Below, piece by piece: positions 1 to 8,455 of a stretch of DNA of 64,000 bases. Source of the DNA: Brumimicrobium ulvae (GTDB lineage Bacteria; Bacteroidota; Bacteroidia; Flavobacteriales_D; Crocinitomicaceae); the NCBI RefSeq assembly GCF_947504225.1, contig NZ_CANNGT010000001.1, positions 310,001 to 374,000 on the forward strand, read 5' to 3'. The translations under genes and the position numbers were made by a program. Below the pieces are notes generated by a model that made no database searches, had not been told where the DNA came from, and saw only the letters and a list, made by a program, of their open reading frames with translations. Position 1 is the first letter of the stretch, and each line of letters starts with the position of its first letter.

Positions 1-35
1 TAATCAACAAACAATATTGAATGTTTCATAAAACA

Positions 36-70
36 AAAAGGAGTTCCTCATCAAATGAAGAACCCCTTTT
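36..70 (-). terminator. Intrinsic terminator of the ybaB-cyclo-ligase operon
   Basis: A 16-bp stem with a 3-nt loop lies here. Two positions are mismatches in plus-strand RNA but G-U wobbles in minus-strand RNA, and the T-rich tail is better on the minus side. It therefore most likely ends the leftward operon, about 155 nt past its stop codon. Confidence 0.6.
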
Positions 71-224
71 AGTTTGCTAAAACTACTTATTTGGAGTATT
101 CATACCTACGGACAAGCCATAATTATGTTTACCTTGTGTCAAATATCTTTAATTATTCCCTGTCTACAAGGGGTCTGACTGTTAAAAAAATGCGCGAATT
201 CTCCCAAATGTTAAAATATTCATT

Positions 225-809
225 TTATTTTTTAACATTATCGGCATATTTTGTTTTTATTACCCCTTGAGGTGTTACAATGTAATGCAAAGGAACATCA
301 TGAGGATCAATATCTTCAAAATCATCATGTACATCAAACATGGTAAGTCCAATAAAAATAGTGCCCGGAGAACACTGCGCCAAAAAGCGATCGTAAAAAC
401 CTTTACCATAGCCCAATCGATTACCATGTTGATCAACCGCCAATAAAGGAACAATTACAATTTGTATGTCTTTCACATTAACATCTTCTCCTGAAACAGG
501 TTCTGGAATGCCATATGCATTGTCTTGGAATTGCGTATGCTCATCCAATAACTTGTGGCTCATGTTGTTTTTGTCGAAGTTGGAAACAGGGATACAAACC
601 CTATTGTTGCGCTTTAATCGATTAACTAAAGGAATGGTGTCGACTTCTTTCAGTCTATGAATGGGTAAGAAACAATGAATTAATTTGTGATTAAACATCC
701 AGGTCCTTAAGAAGTTATTGGTCACCTGTTGTGAATAATAAATACATTGTTCAGGCGTCAATTCTTTTCTTAGCTCCCTGTAATGATTGCGTATTTCTTC
801 TCTTGTCAT
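225..809 (-). CDS. 5-formyltetrahydrofolate cyclo-ligase
   Basis: This cytosolic enzyme uses ATP to convert 5-formyltetrahydrofolate to 5,10-methenyltetrahydrofolate, returning the storage folate to one-carbon metabolism. The 194-residue length is normal for the family (MTHFS/YgfA). The signature NRLGYGKGFYDR lies at residues 130-141, preceded by the conserved VPLLAVD strand, and YGIPEP is at 99-104. The start codon shares one base with the stop codon of the upstream ybaB-like gene (TAATG), so translation is probably coupled. I am confident of the family. The pairing with YbaB looks like simple co-transcription, with no known functional link. Confidence 0.93.
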   Translation of the reverse strand: MTREEIRNHYRELRKELTPEQCIYYSQQVTNNFLRTWMFNHKLIHCFLPIHRLKEVDTIPLVNRLKRNNRVCIPVSNFDKNNMSHKLLDEHTQFQDNAYGIPEPVSGEDVNVKDIQIVIVPLLAVDQHGNRLGYGKGFYDRFLAQCSPGTIFIGLTMFDVHDDFEDIDPHDVPLHYIVTPQGVIKTKYADNVKK

Positions 810-1108
810 TATAGTCCTGGAATTAATCCTTTTGCTGAATTGGCCATTTCTTTTTCGTTGGCAGCATTGGCAGCATCAATTGCTCTGTTCAATGCAACAG
901 TCAATAAATCTTCTAAATCCTCCTTTTCCATTTGGTTCAATTCTGTGTTGATCGAAAGTTTGGTCAGTTTTCGGTTACCATTCATTTCTACAACTACTAA
1001 ATTTCCACCTGCTTCTCCGTTTACAATTACTGTATCAAGCTTTTGTTTTGACGCTTCAGCTTGTTGTTGCATTTGTTGCAACTTGGCCATCATATCTTTT
1101 CCAAACAT
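809..1108 (-). CDS. YbaB/EbfC family nucleoid-associated protein
   Basis: YbaB/EbfC proteins are small dimeric DNA-binding proteins with a tweezer-like fold that coat the nucleoid. The protein opens MFGKDMMAKLQQ followed by a Gln-rich helix, which is the family's usual N-terminus. It continues with the conserved strand pattern (VNGEAGGNLV, then a conserved MNGN turn) and ends in the hydrophilic C-terminal helix. I chose the ATG at 1108, giving 99 residues, because seven extra residues from an upstream ATG at 1129 (MWLKFEI) do not fit the family. It is the first gene of a two-gene leftward operon. Confidence 0.9.
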   Translation of the reverse strand: MFGKDMMAKLQQMQQQAEASKQKLDTVIVNGEAGGNLVVVEMNGNRKLTKLSINTELNQMEKEDLEDLLTVALNRAIDAANAANEKEMANSAKGLIPGL

Positions 1109-1329
1109 AATTTCAAATTTTAACCACAAATTTAATGATTGTTAAGGAGAATAAACTCTTTTCGATGTGCATAAAGTCAGTTTTGTCTAAAAAAATCAAA
1201 AATAATTCATCAGAAAAGCCCAGTAAATTCAGGGGGTTACAAAAAACTTTAGATTTTTTATGAAAAAAAGTGTGGAATTTGGTAACCTTTTTGCCCTATA
1301 GAATAGAACAACAATTAAAACTATAAAAC

Positions 1330-1503
1330 ATGAACAAATCAATTAAAAAAATCACTGCTTTTATCGGACTAGGATTAATGTTAGCAAGTTGTGGAGGACA
1401 TGCGACCTGTGCAGCTTATGGATACATTAAATACGATCAAGAAAAACAAGAAATCCAAAAAGAAATTAACTCAGTTTCTCACGTTGAGAATGAGACAATA
1501 TAG
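1330..1503 (+). CDS. 57-residue lipoprotein, function unknown
   Basis: This short gene has an ATG at 1330 and a TAG at 1501-1503. The product starts MNKSIKKITAFIGLG, then a hydrophobic stretch and the lipobox LASC at residues 18-21, so it should be a lipidated, exported peptide of about 37 residues. A second cysteine (Cys27) and a charged helical tail (YDQEKQEIQKEI, residues 35-46) follow. It stands alone with its own terminator 75 nt downstream. I do not recognise a family. The clean lipobox, the intergenic position and the terminator all argue that it is real. Confidence 0.72.
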   Translation: MNKSIKKITAFIGLGLMLASCGGHATCAAYGYIKYDQEKQEIQKEINSVSHVENETI

Positions 1504-1578
1504 TTACTGATGGTGATCTACGAGCATAGTAGCCATCACTTCCTGGTCGAAGGACCAATATAAACAACAACAAATAAG
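1504..1578 (+). other. Structured 3' UTR with A-rich linker
   Basis: Two potential hairpins follow the lipoprotein stop codon: TGATGG...CCATCA with an inner CTAC/GTAG, and TGGTC-gaag-GACCA. Then comes an unstructured linker, ATAAACAACAACAAA, at 1560-1574, just before a terminator. The same 15-mer precedes the terminator at 41927. Confidence 0.4.
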
Positions 1579-1608
1579 AGCCCAGACCGAAATGTCTGGG
1601 CTTTTTAT
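1579..1608 (+). terminator. Intrinsic terminator of the small lipoprotein gene
   Basis: A perfect 9-bp stem (AGCCCAGAC / GTCTGGGCT) with a 6-nt loop is followed by TTTTATTT. Confidence 0.85.
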
Positions 1609-1773
1609 TTATCGCAAATTGAGTTAGACTACTCCCGAAAGGCCTCGGGATTAGTTAATCTCGTTTTAGATTCTAACATCAAATGTTCAACTCATTTAAT
1701 TATAGAATTTTTTCTCAATTGAACCTATGGTACTTTTAGTCCATAATGGTTCAGTGGTACTTTAATGTTGTGC
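1609..1773. other. Non-coding gap with two inverted repeats
   Basis: No convincing gene is visible. The stretch contains TCCCGA-aaggcc-TCGGGA (1633-1650) and GAACCTATGG / CCATA-at-GGTTC (1721-1752). Neither has a good T-tract, so they are left as unexplained hairpins. Confidence 0.4.
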
Positions 1774-1828
1774 GAAAAAAAAAGAGCTTGTTATCGATTT
1801 CAACTGTGAATTGAAAAATAACAAGCTC
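1774..1828 (-). terminator. Intrinsic terminator downstream of accA
   Basis: An 11-bp stem (GAGCTTGTTAT / ATAACAAGCTC) encloses a smaller inner stem. Reading leftwards it is followed by a run of about nine T, 23 nt past the accA stop. Confidence 0.85.
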
Positions 1829-1850
1829 CTTAAAAGGTTTTTATTTGGGT

Positions 1851-2804
1851 TTATTTGAATACCCCCATTTCTATAAATTTATTCATTCTTTTTTCACATC
1901 TTTCTTCTGGATCGAGTTTAGATAAAAGTGTAATTTGACGTTTAACTTCGCGTTTTACTGTTGCAAACATCTCTTCAGGGTTTCTGTGGGCTCCGTTGAT
2001 AGGCTCTTTTATTACTCCGTCAACTAACTTCAACCTTTTCATGTCTTCAGAAGTTAATTTCAATGCTTCAGCAGCTTTCTCTTTGTAATCCCATGAACGC
2101 CATAAAATAGAAGAACATGATTCTGGTGAAATTACAGAGTACCATGTGTTTTCCAACATAATTACTTTGTCTCCAACTCCAATTCCTAAAGCTCCTCCTG
2201 AAGCTCCTTCACCAATAATGATACAAATGATAGGAACTTTAATGTTCATCATTTCGTAGATGTTACGTGCAATTGCTTCCCCTTGTCCACGTTCTTCAGC
2301 CTCCAATCCTGGAAATGCCCCAGGTGTATCAATTAATGTAACAATAGGAATATCGAATTTCTCAGCCAACTTCATTAATCGAAGGGCTTTTCTATACCCC
2401 TCTGGATTCGCCATTCCGAAGTTACGGTACTGACGCATTTTGGTGTTTTTTCCTTTCTGTTGACCAATAAACATTACTGTTTTTCCGTCTACAGAACCAA
2501 ATCCACCCACCATCGCTTTGTCATCGGATACATTCCTGTCACCATGAAGCTCCTGAAAATCCCCTTGTGTAATTCCATCAATATAAGCGAGTGTATATGG
2601 ACGTTCTGGGTGACGAGATAATTGCACTCGTTGCCATGGAGTTAGATTAGAAAAAATCTCTTTTGTTCTTTCTTCTAGTTTTTCCTCTAAGGCCTTGATT
2701 TTATCGGTCATATCCAATTCTGCATCTTGCCCAATCTCCTGAGCTTTAGCTATTTGTTCCTCCAATGCTTTGATTGGTTCTTCGAAATCTAAATATGTTG
2801 ACAT
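1851..2804 (-). CDS. accA: Acetyl-CoA carboxylase carboxyltransferase subunit alpha
   Basis: AccA forms the carboxyltransferase with AccD and moves the carboxyl group from biotin-BCCP to acetyl-CoA, giving malonyl-CoA for fatty-acid synthesis. The 317-residue length matches the usual 315-320. An N-terminal coiled region (residues 1-50) precedes the crotonase-like core, which has the oxyanion-hole segments [12 protein letters not shown] near residue 200 and [16 protein letters not shown] near 160. The gene is monocistronic, bounded by its own terminator, and divergent from ispE with a 67-bp shared promoter gap. A weak -7 candidate (TAACTTTC) lies upstream at 2830-2837. Confidence 0.96.
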   Translation of the reverse strand: MSTYLDFEEPIKALEEQIAKAQEIGQDAELDMTDKIKALEEKLEERTKEIFSNLTPWQRVQLSRHPERPYTLAYIDGITQGDFQELHGDRNVSDDKAMVGGFGSVDGKTVMFIGQQKGKNTKMRQYRNFGMANPEGYRKALRLMKLAEKFDIPIVTLIDTPGAFPGLEAEERGQGEAIARNIYEMMNIKVPIICIIIGEGASGGALGIGVGDKVIMLENTWYSVISPESCSSILWRSWDYKEKAAEALKLTSEDMKRLKLVDGVIKEPINGAHRNPEEMFATVKREVKRQITLLSKLDPEERCEKRMNKFIEMGVFK

Positions 2805-2858
2805 TTTTTTAATATTCTTTTTGAGGTCCGAAAGTTACAAAAAATTGTTAGCTATTTC

Positions 2859-2866
2859 TACATTTG
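2859..2866 (+). promoter_or_regulatory. -7 promoter element of ispE
   Basis: TACATTTG is an exact match to the Bacteroidota TAnnTTTG consensus. Its last base is 5 nt before the ispE ATG at 2872. With the spacing seen at rnpB, transcription would begin at 2871-2872, so the mRNA would be leaderless. Confidence 0.5.
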
Positions 2867-2871
2867 TAAGT

Positions 2872-3684
2872 ATGATATCATTTCCAACTTGTAAAATTAA
2901 CTTAGGACTAAACATTTTGGCCAAACGAAAAGACGGTTACCATGAGATAAACTCACTGATGTATCCGGTTCCTGTTAAGGACGTTTTAGAAATTGTTCCG
3001 GCTGAAAATTTTGAATTTACTAACTCTGGATTGAAAATTCCTGGCGAATTAAAAGATAATTTAATTTTTAAAGCCTACGAAATGTTAAGAAAGGAATATT
3101 ATTTACCTCCTGTGAAAATCCATATTTATAAAAATATCCCCATGGGAGGAGGACTGGGTGGTGGTTCTTCAAATGGTGCATACACGCTTAAATCCTTAAA
3201 TAACTTGTTTAACCTAAACCTGAGTGATGAGGCCTTGAGAACTTATGCCGCAAAATTAGGTTCCGATTGCCCTTTCTTTATTGCTGAGCTTCCACAAATA
3301 GCTAAGGGAAGAGGTGAAATATTATCTCCAAGTGAACTCAATTTAAAAGGGATGTACTTATTATTGGTAAATGATGGAACGCATATTAGTACAGCTGATG
3401 CCTATGGCAGAATTCGCCCAACTACACCAATACAATTGTTAGAAACAGTTCTCGAAGCTCCAATGGAAACGTGGAGAGAAGATTTAGTCAATGATTTTGA
3501 AGCGCCAATTTTGAATGACTTTCCGCAATTAATGCAAGTTAAAAATACCCTTTATGATTTGGGTGCAACTTACGCAGCGATGACAGGGTCTGGATCAACT
3601 ATTTTTGGTCTGTTCAAAAACGCACCAAATGTTGATGACGTGTTTAGTTTCCACAATGGATTTGTCAATTTGGTTGAACTTTAA
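2872..3684 (+). CDS. ispE: 4-diphosphocytidyl-2-C-methyl-D-erythritol kinase
   Basis: IspE phosphorylates CDP-methylerythritol in the non-mevalonate (MEP) pathway to isoprenoids. The GHMP-kinase fold is clear: the N-terminal CKINLGLNIL and KRKDGYHE substrate segments (residues 7-24), the ATP loop PMGGGLGGGSS at 90-100, and the C-terminal MTGSGSTIFGLF. I start at ATG 2872 (270 residues). A longer reading from 2770 would run back through the accA start and add 34 residues with no family counterpart, and a promoter element sits immediately before 2872. Confidence 0.93.
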   Translation: MISFPTCKINLGLNILAKRKDGYHEINSLMYPVPVKDVLEIVPAENFEFTNSGLKIPGELKDNLIFKAYEMLRKEYYLPPVKIHIYKNIPMGGGLGGGSSNGAYTLKSLNNLFNLNLSDEALRTYAAKLGSDCPFFIAELPQIAKGRGEILSPSELNLKGMYLLLVNDGTHISTADAYGRIRPTTPIQLLETVLEAPMETWREDLVNDFEAPILNDFPQLMQVKNTLYDLGATYAAMTGSGSTIFGLFKNAPNVDDVFSFHNGFVNLVEL

Positions 3685-3714
3685 TCAATCAAAAAATAAT
3701 AGGCTCAAGCAGAA

Positions 3715-5988
3715 TTATTGCTTGATAATTCTTTGTGTTGCCACAATTTGACTGTTTTTTCTGAAAATAAGAATGTAAACTCCTTGTTCGGATTGACTTA
3801 AATCTAAGTGCGCATTTCCCCAAAACTGATCAATCTTTTTGATGCTCTGTCCCACGGTATTGAATACAGAAATACTTAATTCTTCCTCAAGGTCTTCAGA
3901 ACTGATCGTAAAATGTCCATTTTTACTAGGATTCGGATAAACTTTCAATCCTTGTTGAATCACTTCAACCTGGTCTAAGCCAATCGTAGGAGCGCTAAAT
4001 TCTTCAGCAATATAAGCCCAAATTCCTCCAAGGTCTGTCCCAACAAACATTTCATAACGACGATCGTTCCTAAGGGTGTCAATGAATGGAGCGGAATACC
4101 CTGAGGTGTTGATGTTGGCATAATTGTCTGAAACGAGGTTGAAAACATCACCATCGGCAATGTGACCTTCTATTTCATTGTAATAATAAACGGTCCCCAT
4201 TCGGTTTCCACAAAATAAATGAAGTGTGTCGTTGTGTCGAACGAAATGAGGTGTAGAATATTTGTCTGGGGGGAATGAACCACCCATATCAACCTGACCC
4301 AAATCATCAGTTACCCATTTGAAGGAAGGGCTTGTTGCTGAACCAATATTTTCATAATAACATATTCCACTACTTCGTTTACCTATAATTAAATCTAATA
4401 ATCCATCATTGTTCAAATCGAAAAGTTGTGGAGAGGCAAAACTATTCACATCGATGGTAAGTCCTTGGTGGTCTTTTAATTCAATTTGACTTAAAGTGAA
4501 ATCTTCTATTCCAGGACCAGACCTTTCGTATAAATGCAATAAACCATCTTGTGTTCCAAGTATCATTTCTTCCTGTCCATCGCCATCAATATCTCCAAAG
4601 GTGGGGAACATGCGCAATCCATAACCTTCTCCAGAAAGTGAAAGCCAATCGTCAGTGATGAATGTAAATTCTGGAACTTCCGCACTTCCTGTGTTTTGAT
4701 AATATTGAATTTTAGAAGCTTTACTCGATGGGTCAACATACCTAAAATGAGAAGCTACTAACAAATCTTTTAAGCCATCGTTGTTGAGGTCTACCAAAAC
4801 AGGAATAGCACCTTTTCCATTGTCAATCATATCGCCTTGAAGAAAGTTTTTTTTGACGAAGGAGAAATTAGGAAGATTGTTGGCGCCCAAGTTTTTATAA
4901 TACCATACACTTTCTAGGTTATCTGTACTTCCTGCCATGTTGGTTCCAACAATTAAATCCTTAACTCCGTCGTGGTCTACATCCAAATAAAAGGATGCAG
5001 GAAAAAAGGAAATGTCTACAGGTGTCGTGTTGCTAGGGAAGTTGGGGTCTTGGTTGACCATAATTGAATTTTGATTAGGTTGTGTTCCTCCATTTAACAA
5101 GGCGGTTAGGTTATGGTTATCAACATCTCCTAAAATTAAATCCATTACATCATTTCCATCGAGATCAATGGCCAGTATAGTTGAACCAGAATGGCGAAAG
5201 TTACGCTGAGGATCGGGTAAGTTGCTGTTTCCACAAGGACCATCATTAGAGTCTAAGTGAATGGTATTGTCGGTATCACTTTCAATAAACTTTCCCCAGC
5301 ATTCATTGTACAACTTGAATTCTAAAGAATCTGGAACACCATAATTTTCCATGGATAAATTTTTATGGTACTCTACACGTTGACCTCCCATGTTAAAAGT
5401 GAGTACATCAATGTCGCCATCACCGTCAATATCAACATAAGCAGGAATATCTACTGAACTGACATAAAGGTTAGGTACGATTGTCGGGTTGGGATTGGTG
5501 TAAATAGATTCTAATCGATCAGCAGCTACTTCCCATTGTAATCCGTCGCTTGCATTCCCAATGTTCTTATAAACTTTTACCCCTCCAATTCCATAGGTGA
5601 AAATGTCTTTTTTGCCATCGCCATTATAGTCCACCATAGCTACTCGATAACGCATGTCTTCAGGGAACAAGTGTCTAACATCATGCATGTATTCGTAGCT
5701 TTTAACTCCTCCGATTTCAATTGTTTTGAAAACAATGACTTGGTTTTCACTTCGGTCGAAAATGAAAAGGTCTTCTAAACCATCGAAATCAACATCAATA
5801 CTTGAAAATTGCACATGATTTAATCCTCCAGCCCAAGGGAATTGTAAGGTGTCAGCACCTTTTTTGACCAAAATGGAATCGTTATAAGCAAAACCAAATT
5901 GTGCTTGTGTATTCGGGGTAAAAAAACAAATCAAGAAACAGAAAAAAATGCTATTAAGTATGGTCTGTTTCATTTTTAAGGTCTTCAT
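3715..5988 (-). CDS. Secreted VCBS/FG-GAP repeat protein with T9SS sorting tail
   Basis: This is a surface or secreted protein of unknown ligand. A signal peptide covers about residues 1-30, with cleavage probably after TQAQ. The body holds at least eight Asp-rich calcium-loop motifs of the VCBS/FG-GAP type, for example DYNGDGKKD, DIDGDGDID and DLNNDGLLD, which usually build a beta-propeller. A Por-type sorting domain starts at about residue 683 (VYPNPSKNGHF) and ends in a basic IIKQ, so export by T9SS is expected. ATG 5973 (residue 6) is an alternative start. The gene is transcribed alone, with a palindrome upstream. The architecture is clear; the function is not. Confidence 0.85.
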   Translation of the reverse strand: MKTLKMKQTILNSIFFCFLICFFTPNTQAQFGFAYNDSILVKKGADTLQFPWAGGLNHVQFSSIDVDFDGLEDLFIFDRSENQVIVFKTIEIGGVKSYEYMHDVRHLFPEDMRYRVAMVDYNGDGKKDIFTYGIGGVKVYKNIGNASDGLQWEVAADRLESIYTNPNPTIVPNLYVSSVDIPAYVDIDGDGDIDVLTFNMGGQRVEYHKNLSMENYGVPDSLEFKLYNECWGKFIESDTDNTIHLDSNDGPCGNSNLPDPQRNFRHSGSTILAIDLDGNDVMDLILGDVDNHNLTALLNGGTQPNQNSIMVNQDPNFPSNTTPVDISFFPASFYLDVDHDGVKDLIVGTNMAGSTDNLESVWYYKNLGANNLPNFSFVKKNFLQGDMIDNGKGAIPVLVDLNNDGLKDLLVASHFRYVDPSSKASKIQYYQNTGSAEVPEFTFITDDWLSLSGEGYGLRMFPTFGDIDGDGQEEMILGTQDGLLHLYERSGPGIEDFTLSQIELKDHQGLTIDVNSFASPQLFDLNNDGLLDLIIGKRSSGICYYENIGSATSPSFKWVTDDLGQVDMGGSFPPDKYSTPHFVRHNDTLHLFCGNRMGTVYYYNEIEGHIADGDVFNLVSDNYANINTSGYSAPFIDTLRNDRRYEMFVGTDLGGIWAYIAEEFSAPTIGLDQVEVIQQGLKVYPNPSKNGHFTISSEDLEEELSISVFNTVGQSIKKIDQFWGNAHLDLSQSEQGVYILIFRKNSQIVATQRIIKQ

Positions 5989-6018
5989 TTATTGCTATAT
6001 GTAGTGATAGAGTAAAAT

Positions 6019-6035
6019 TAAAGATTTTATCTTTA
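6019..6035. promoter_or_regulatory. Palindrome upstream of the VCBS-repeat gene
   Basis: TAAAGAT-TTT-ATCTTTA is a perfect 7+3+7 inverted repeat. A third half-site (TAAAGAT) begins at 6042. It lies 31 nt upstream of the leftward start at 5988, a plausible operator position. AT-rich chance similarity is possible. Confidence 0.3.
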
Positions 6036-6056
6036 TATACCTAAAGATGTTTGGTT

Positions 6057-7685
6057 TTAACGCATGTCAAAAACGATTTTACCGTCCACAATGGAGACCC
6101 AAGCATAATTGGGTAAAAATGAAGCACTACTTTTTACGGCCTGATCAAAAATAACGATGTTGGCTTGTTTTCCTTTTTCGAGCGAACCGACCTGACCTTC
6201 TTCAAAACAACCGTATGCAGCCCATAATGTCATGGCCTTTAGCGTTGTCGCTAGATCAACCGCTTCATCTTTGAGGAAGCCTTTCAAAGGTTCATTCTCT
6301 GTGTTTTTTCGTTGCACTGCAGCATGTATAGTTCCGAATGGGTCGTAATGCTCAATAGGAAAGTCCGTACCGAATAAAATCATGCCCGATTCTTTTTGCA
6401 AAGTGTTGTATGCGTATGCTCCTTTTTTAAGACGTTCCTTCCCAATGTGGTGTTCTGCCCAGCGCTGATCTGATGTGGCGTGTGTTGGTTGCACTGAAGG
6501 GATAACCCCTGTAGAATTGAAATACTGAAAGTCGCTTGGATGCATAATTTGGGCATGCTCAATTCTCCAACGGTGATCTGGTGTTTTCTGCATTAAGGTA
6601 TCGATCATCCTCAAAACAGTTCGGTTTGCTGAGTCTCCGATGCAGTGACTATTGACTTGGTAGTTCAGCGTTTTGGCCTCGGTGAATACCGCATGAATTT
6701 CAGAAGGTGATTTTAAAAGCATACCGTGGGTATTGATTAGATCTGAATATGGTTCAATCATACAAGCGCCATGGGAACCTAAAGCACCGTCTGCGATAAT
6801 TTTAAAACTACGAATGGACAAGCGATTGTTTTTGTAAAATCCGTTCTCTTTGGCAAATTCTATATTCTCTGGAATAGGGAAGAGCATGGCATAAACATAA
6901 ATCTCTAATTGATTTTTATCGGCCAACTCAATAAATAAGTCGCGTTCTTCAGCACTTAATCCCGCTTCATGAACATGGGTTATTCCTGCTGCTAATAAAT
7001 CGTTTTGTATAGATAGAATAGCGGCTTTTAAATCTTCCTTTTTTGGTTTGGGAATGGCATTGTTGACTAAATCTAGCGCATGATCCAATAAAATCCCTGA
7101 AAGTTTACCGTCTTTTTTCAAAAAGTCCCCCCCTTTAACTTGGGTGGTATCATTGATGCCAACATAATTCATCATGGCTTGATTAATCAACATTGCATGT
7201 CCATCGATTCGGGTTAAAGCCACTGGTGTTTCAGGAAAAGTTTCATTCAGCAATTGATTGTCGGGCATGATTTTCTCACCCCATATGCTTTGATCCCATC
7301 CTCTACCTATCAGTATGGATTGTTTTGTTTTTGATTGGTGCTTTTCAAGTTTAGAAATCATTTCATAATAAGAACGAGAGCCTCTTAAATCAGCATTTAA
7401 CTTCTGCTTGGCCAAAGACATGATGTGACCGTGAGCATCATGAAATCCAGGAAAAACATCTTTGTTTTGTGCATTTATGATTGTTTTTGCAGTGTATTTG
7501 TTCAGAATTTGCCTTTCTGGACCAACTTCAACAATTTTACCGTCTTTTATGGCAATGGCTTCAGACATTTCCAATTGGTCATTCATCACATGTATCTTTG
7601 CGTTGTGAATGATAAGGTCCACACTTTTACCTTTATAACATGCACTTAATGTAAGTAAGAGTGAAAGTAAAACTATATATTTCAT
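6057..7685 (-). CDS. Amidohydrolase family lipoprotein (YtcJ/NfdA-like)
   Basis: A metal-dependent hydrolase of the amidohydrolase superfamily, closest in layout to YtcJ/NfdA-type exoenzyme-like amidohydrolases, is lipid-anchored by an N-terminal signal with lipobox LSAC at residues 13-16. The metal site HxH lies in GFHDAHGH (80-87), RIEHAQI supplies a further His, and GTDFPIEHYDP near 455 supplies the catalytic Asp. The composite beta-sandwich is visible at both ends (IIHNAKIHVMND and GKQANIVIFD). The 542-residue length is typical. Substrates in this family range from formamides to cyclic amides and cannot be read from sequence. The cell-envelope location is less common for the family. Confidence 0.85.
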   Translation of the reverse strand: MKYIVLLSLLLTLSACYKGKSVDLIIHNAKIHVMNDQLEMSEAIAIKDGKIVEVGPERQILNKYTAKTIINAQNKDVFPGFHDAHGHIMSLAKQKLNADLRGSRSYYEMISKLEKHQSKTKQSILIGRGWDQSIWGEKIMPDNQLLNETFPETPVALTRIDGHAMLINQAMMNYVGINDTTQVKGGDFLKKDGKLSGILLDHALDLVNNAIPKPKKEDLKAAILSIQNDLLAAGITHVHEAGLSAEERDLFIELADKNQLEIYVYAMLFPIPENIEFAKENGFYKNNRLSIRSFKIIADGALGSHGACMIEPYSDLINTHGMLLKSPSEIHAVFTEAKTLNYQVNSHCIGDSANRTVLRMIDTLMQKTPDHRWRIEHAQIMHPSDFQYFNSTGVIPSVQPTHATSDQRWAEHHIGKERLKKGAYAYNTLQKESGMILFGTDFPIEHYDPFGTIHAAVQRKNTENEPLKGFLKDEAVDLATTLKAMTLWAAYGCFEEGQVGSLEKGKQANIVIFDQAVKSSASFLPNYAWVSIVDGKIVFDMR

Positions 7686-7833
7686 GTGAATGGATTATTT
7701 AAAACGTAAAAATAGAAGAATTCTCGTCAGGACACAATCATAAAGAGAGAAGAGACTCCAAATATCTTAATTCTAATTTTGACAAAAAGCTTGTTAAATC
7801 GAGCGTAAAAGCACTGTAATTGGCAAATATATT

Positions 7834-7854
7834 TATTTTTGTTCCTTAAGTTTG
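7834..7854 (+). promoter_or_regulatory. Candidate -7 elements of the TetR-transporter operon
   Basis: Two exact TAnnTTTG matches occur, TATTTTTG (7834-7841) and TAAGTTTG (7847-7854), the second 19 nt before the ATG at 7874. No convincing -33 element is seen, so which one is used is unknown. Confidence 0.35.
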
Positions 7855-7873
7855 AACCCCTATTACTGAAAAA

Positions 7874-8446
7874 ATGAAGTTAAGAAAAAAAGAACTAATT
7901 GTCAGTGGAATTACTACCATTGCCCAACAAATTACTTTTGAATTAGACGAAAAGTCAATTGAAAAGAATGCGAGTTTGAAAAGAGGAGCGCTTTATGATG
8001 AGTTTGAGTCTAAAAAAGAATTTATTAATGAATGCTTTCTTTATATTGCGAATGAAGTTCTGAAAAGCAATGAGGCTTGTTTGAAATTGAAAGCCCATGG
8101 AAAGTCGGTAAAAGAAAAAGGAAGAACGATTTGGTTCAATACCATTGCTTGGTGGCTGAGTAATTCAGAAATGTTTGCCTTTTATTTAAAATACTTAACT
8201 TCCCGTTATTATTTTGAAAATGACCAAATTAAAAGTGAAATGAGATCGCTTTATTTTTCCTTTAGTGAAAGCGGAATACAAGCAGGATTAATAAAACCAC
8301 TACCAAAAGAATTTATACATGAGTTAATTATTGCACAAATGGTCAATACAATAGGATATATTCATAAGAATCCAAAATTATCTGCTGATAGTGAGTTCTT
8401 AGACCTTTCTTTTGAAGCATTATGGGATTCGATAAGGACACATTAA
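7874..8446 (+). CDS. TetR-like transcriptional regulator
   Basis: The first 55 residues look like a TetR helix-turn-helix. A first helix (ELIVSGITTIAQQ) leads to ASLKRGALYDEFESKKEF, which matches the usual turn, recognition helix and YxxFxSKxxL pattern. The remaining 135 residues are helical, as expected for a ligand-binding domain, and match no ligand class I recognise. The second helix is unusually polar, so the domain is divergent. The DASS transporter gene begins 9 nt downstream, which suggests it regulates that transporter and itself. The DNA-binding call is fair; the effector is unknown. Confidence 0.7.
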   Translation: MKLRKKELIVSGITTIAQQITFELDEKSIEKNASLKRGALYDEFESKKEFINECFLYIANEVLKSNEACLKLKAHGKSVKEKGRTIWFNTIAWWLSNSEMFAFYLKYLTSRYYFENDQIKSEMRSLYFSFSESGIQAGLIKPLPKEFIHELIIAQMVNTIGYIHKNPKLSADSEFLDLSFEALWDSIRTH

Positions 8447-8455
8447 AATAAGTAA

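Noticed and set aside
181-235. GTTAAAAAA / TTTTTTAAC inverted repeat at the end of the cyclo-ligase gene as a terminator
   Set aside because: The stem is only A-T pairs with a long loop and reaches into coding sequence. The hairpin at 36-70 is a better terminator.
7820-7835. TTGGCAAATATATTTA as a second sigma-54 promoter before the TetR-like gene
   Set aside because: The -12 position lacks TTG at the required spacing; consensus TAnnTTTG elements explain the promoter better.
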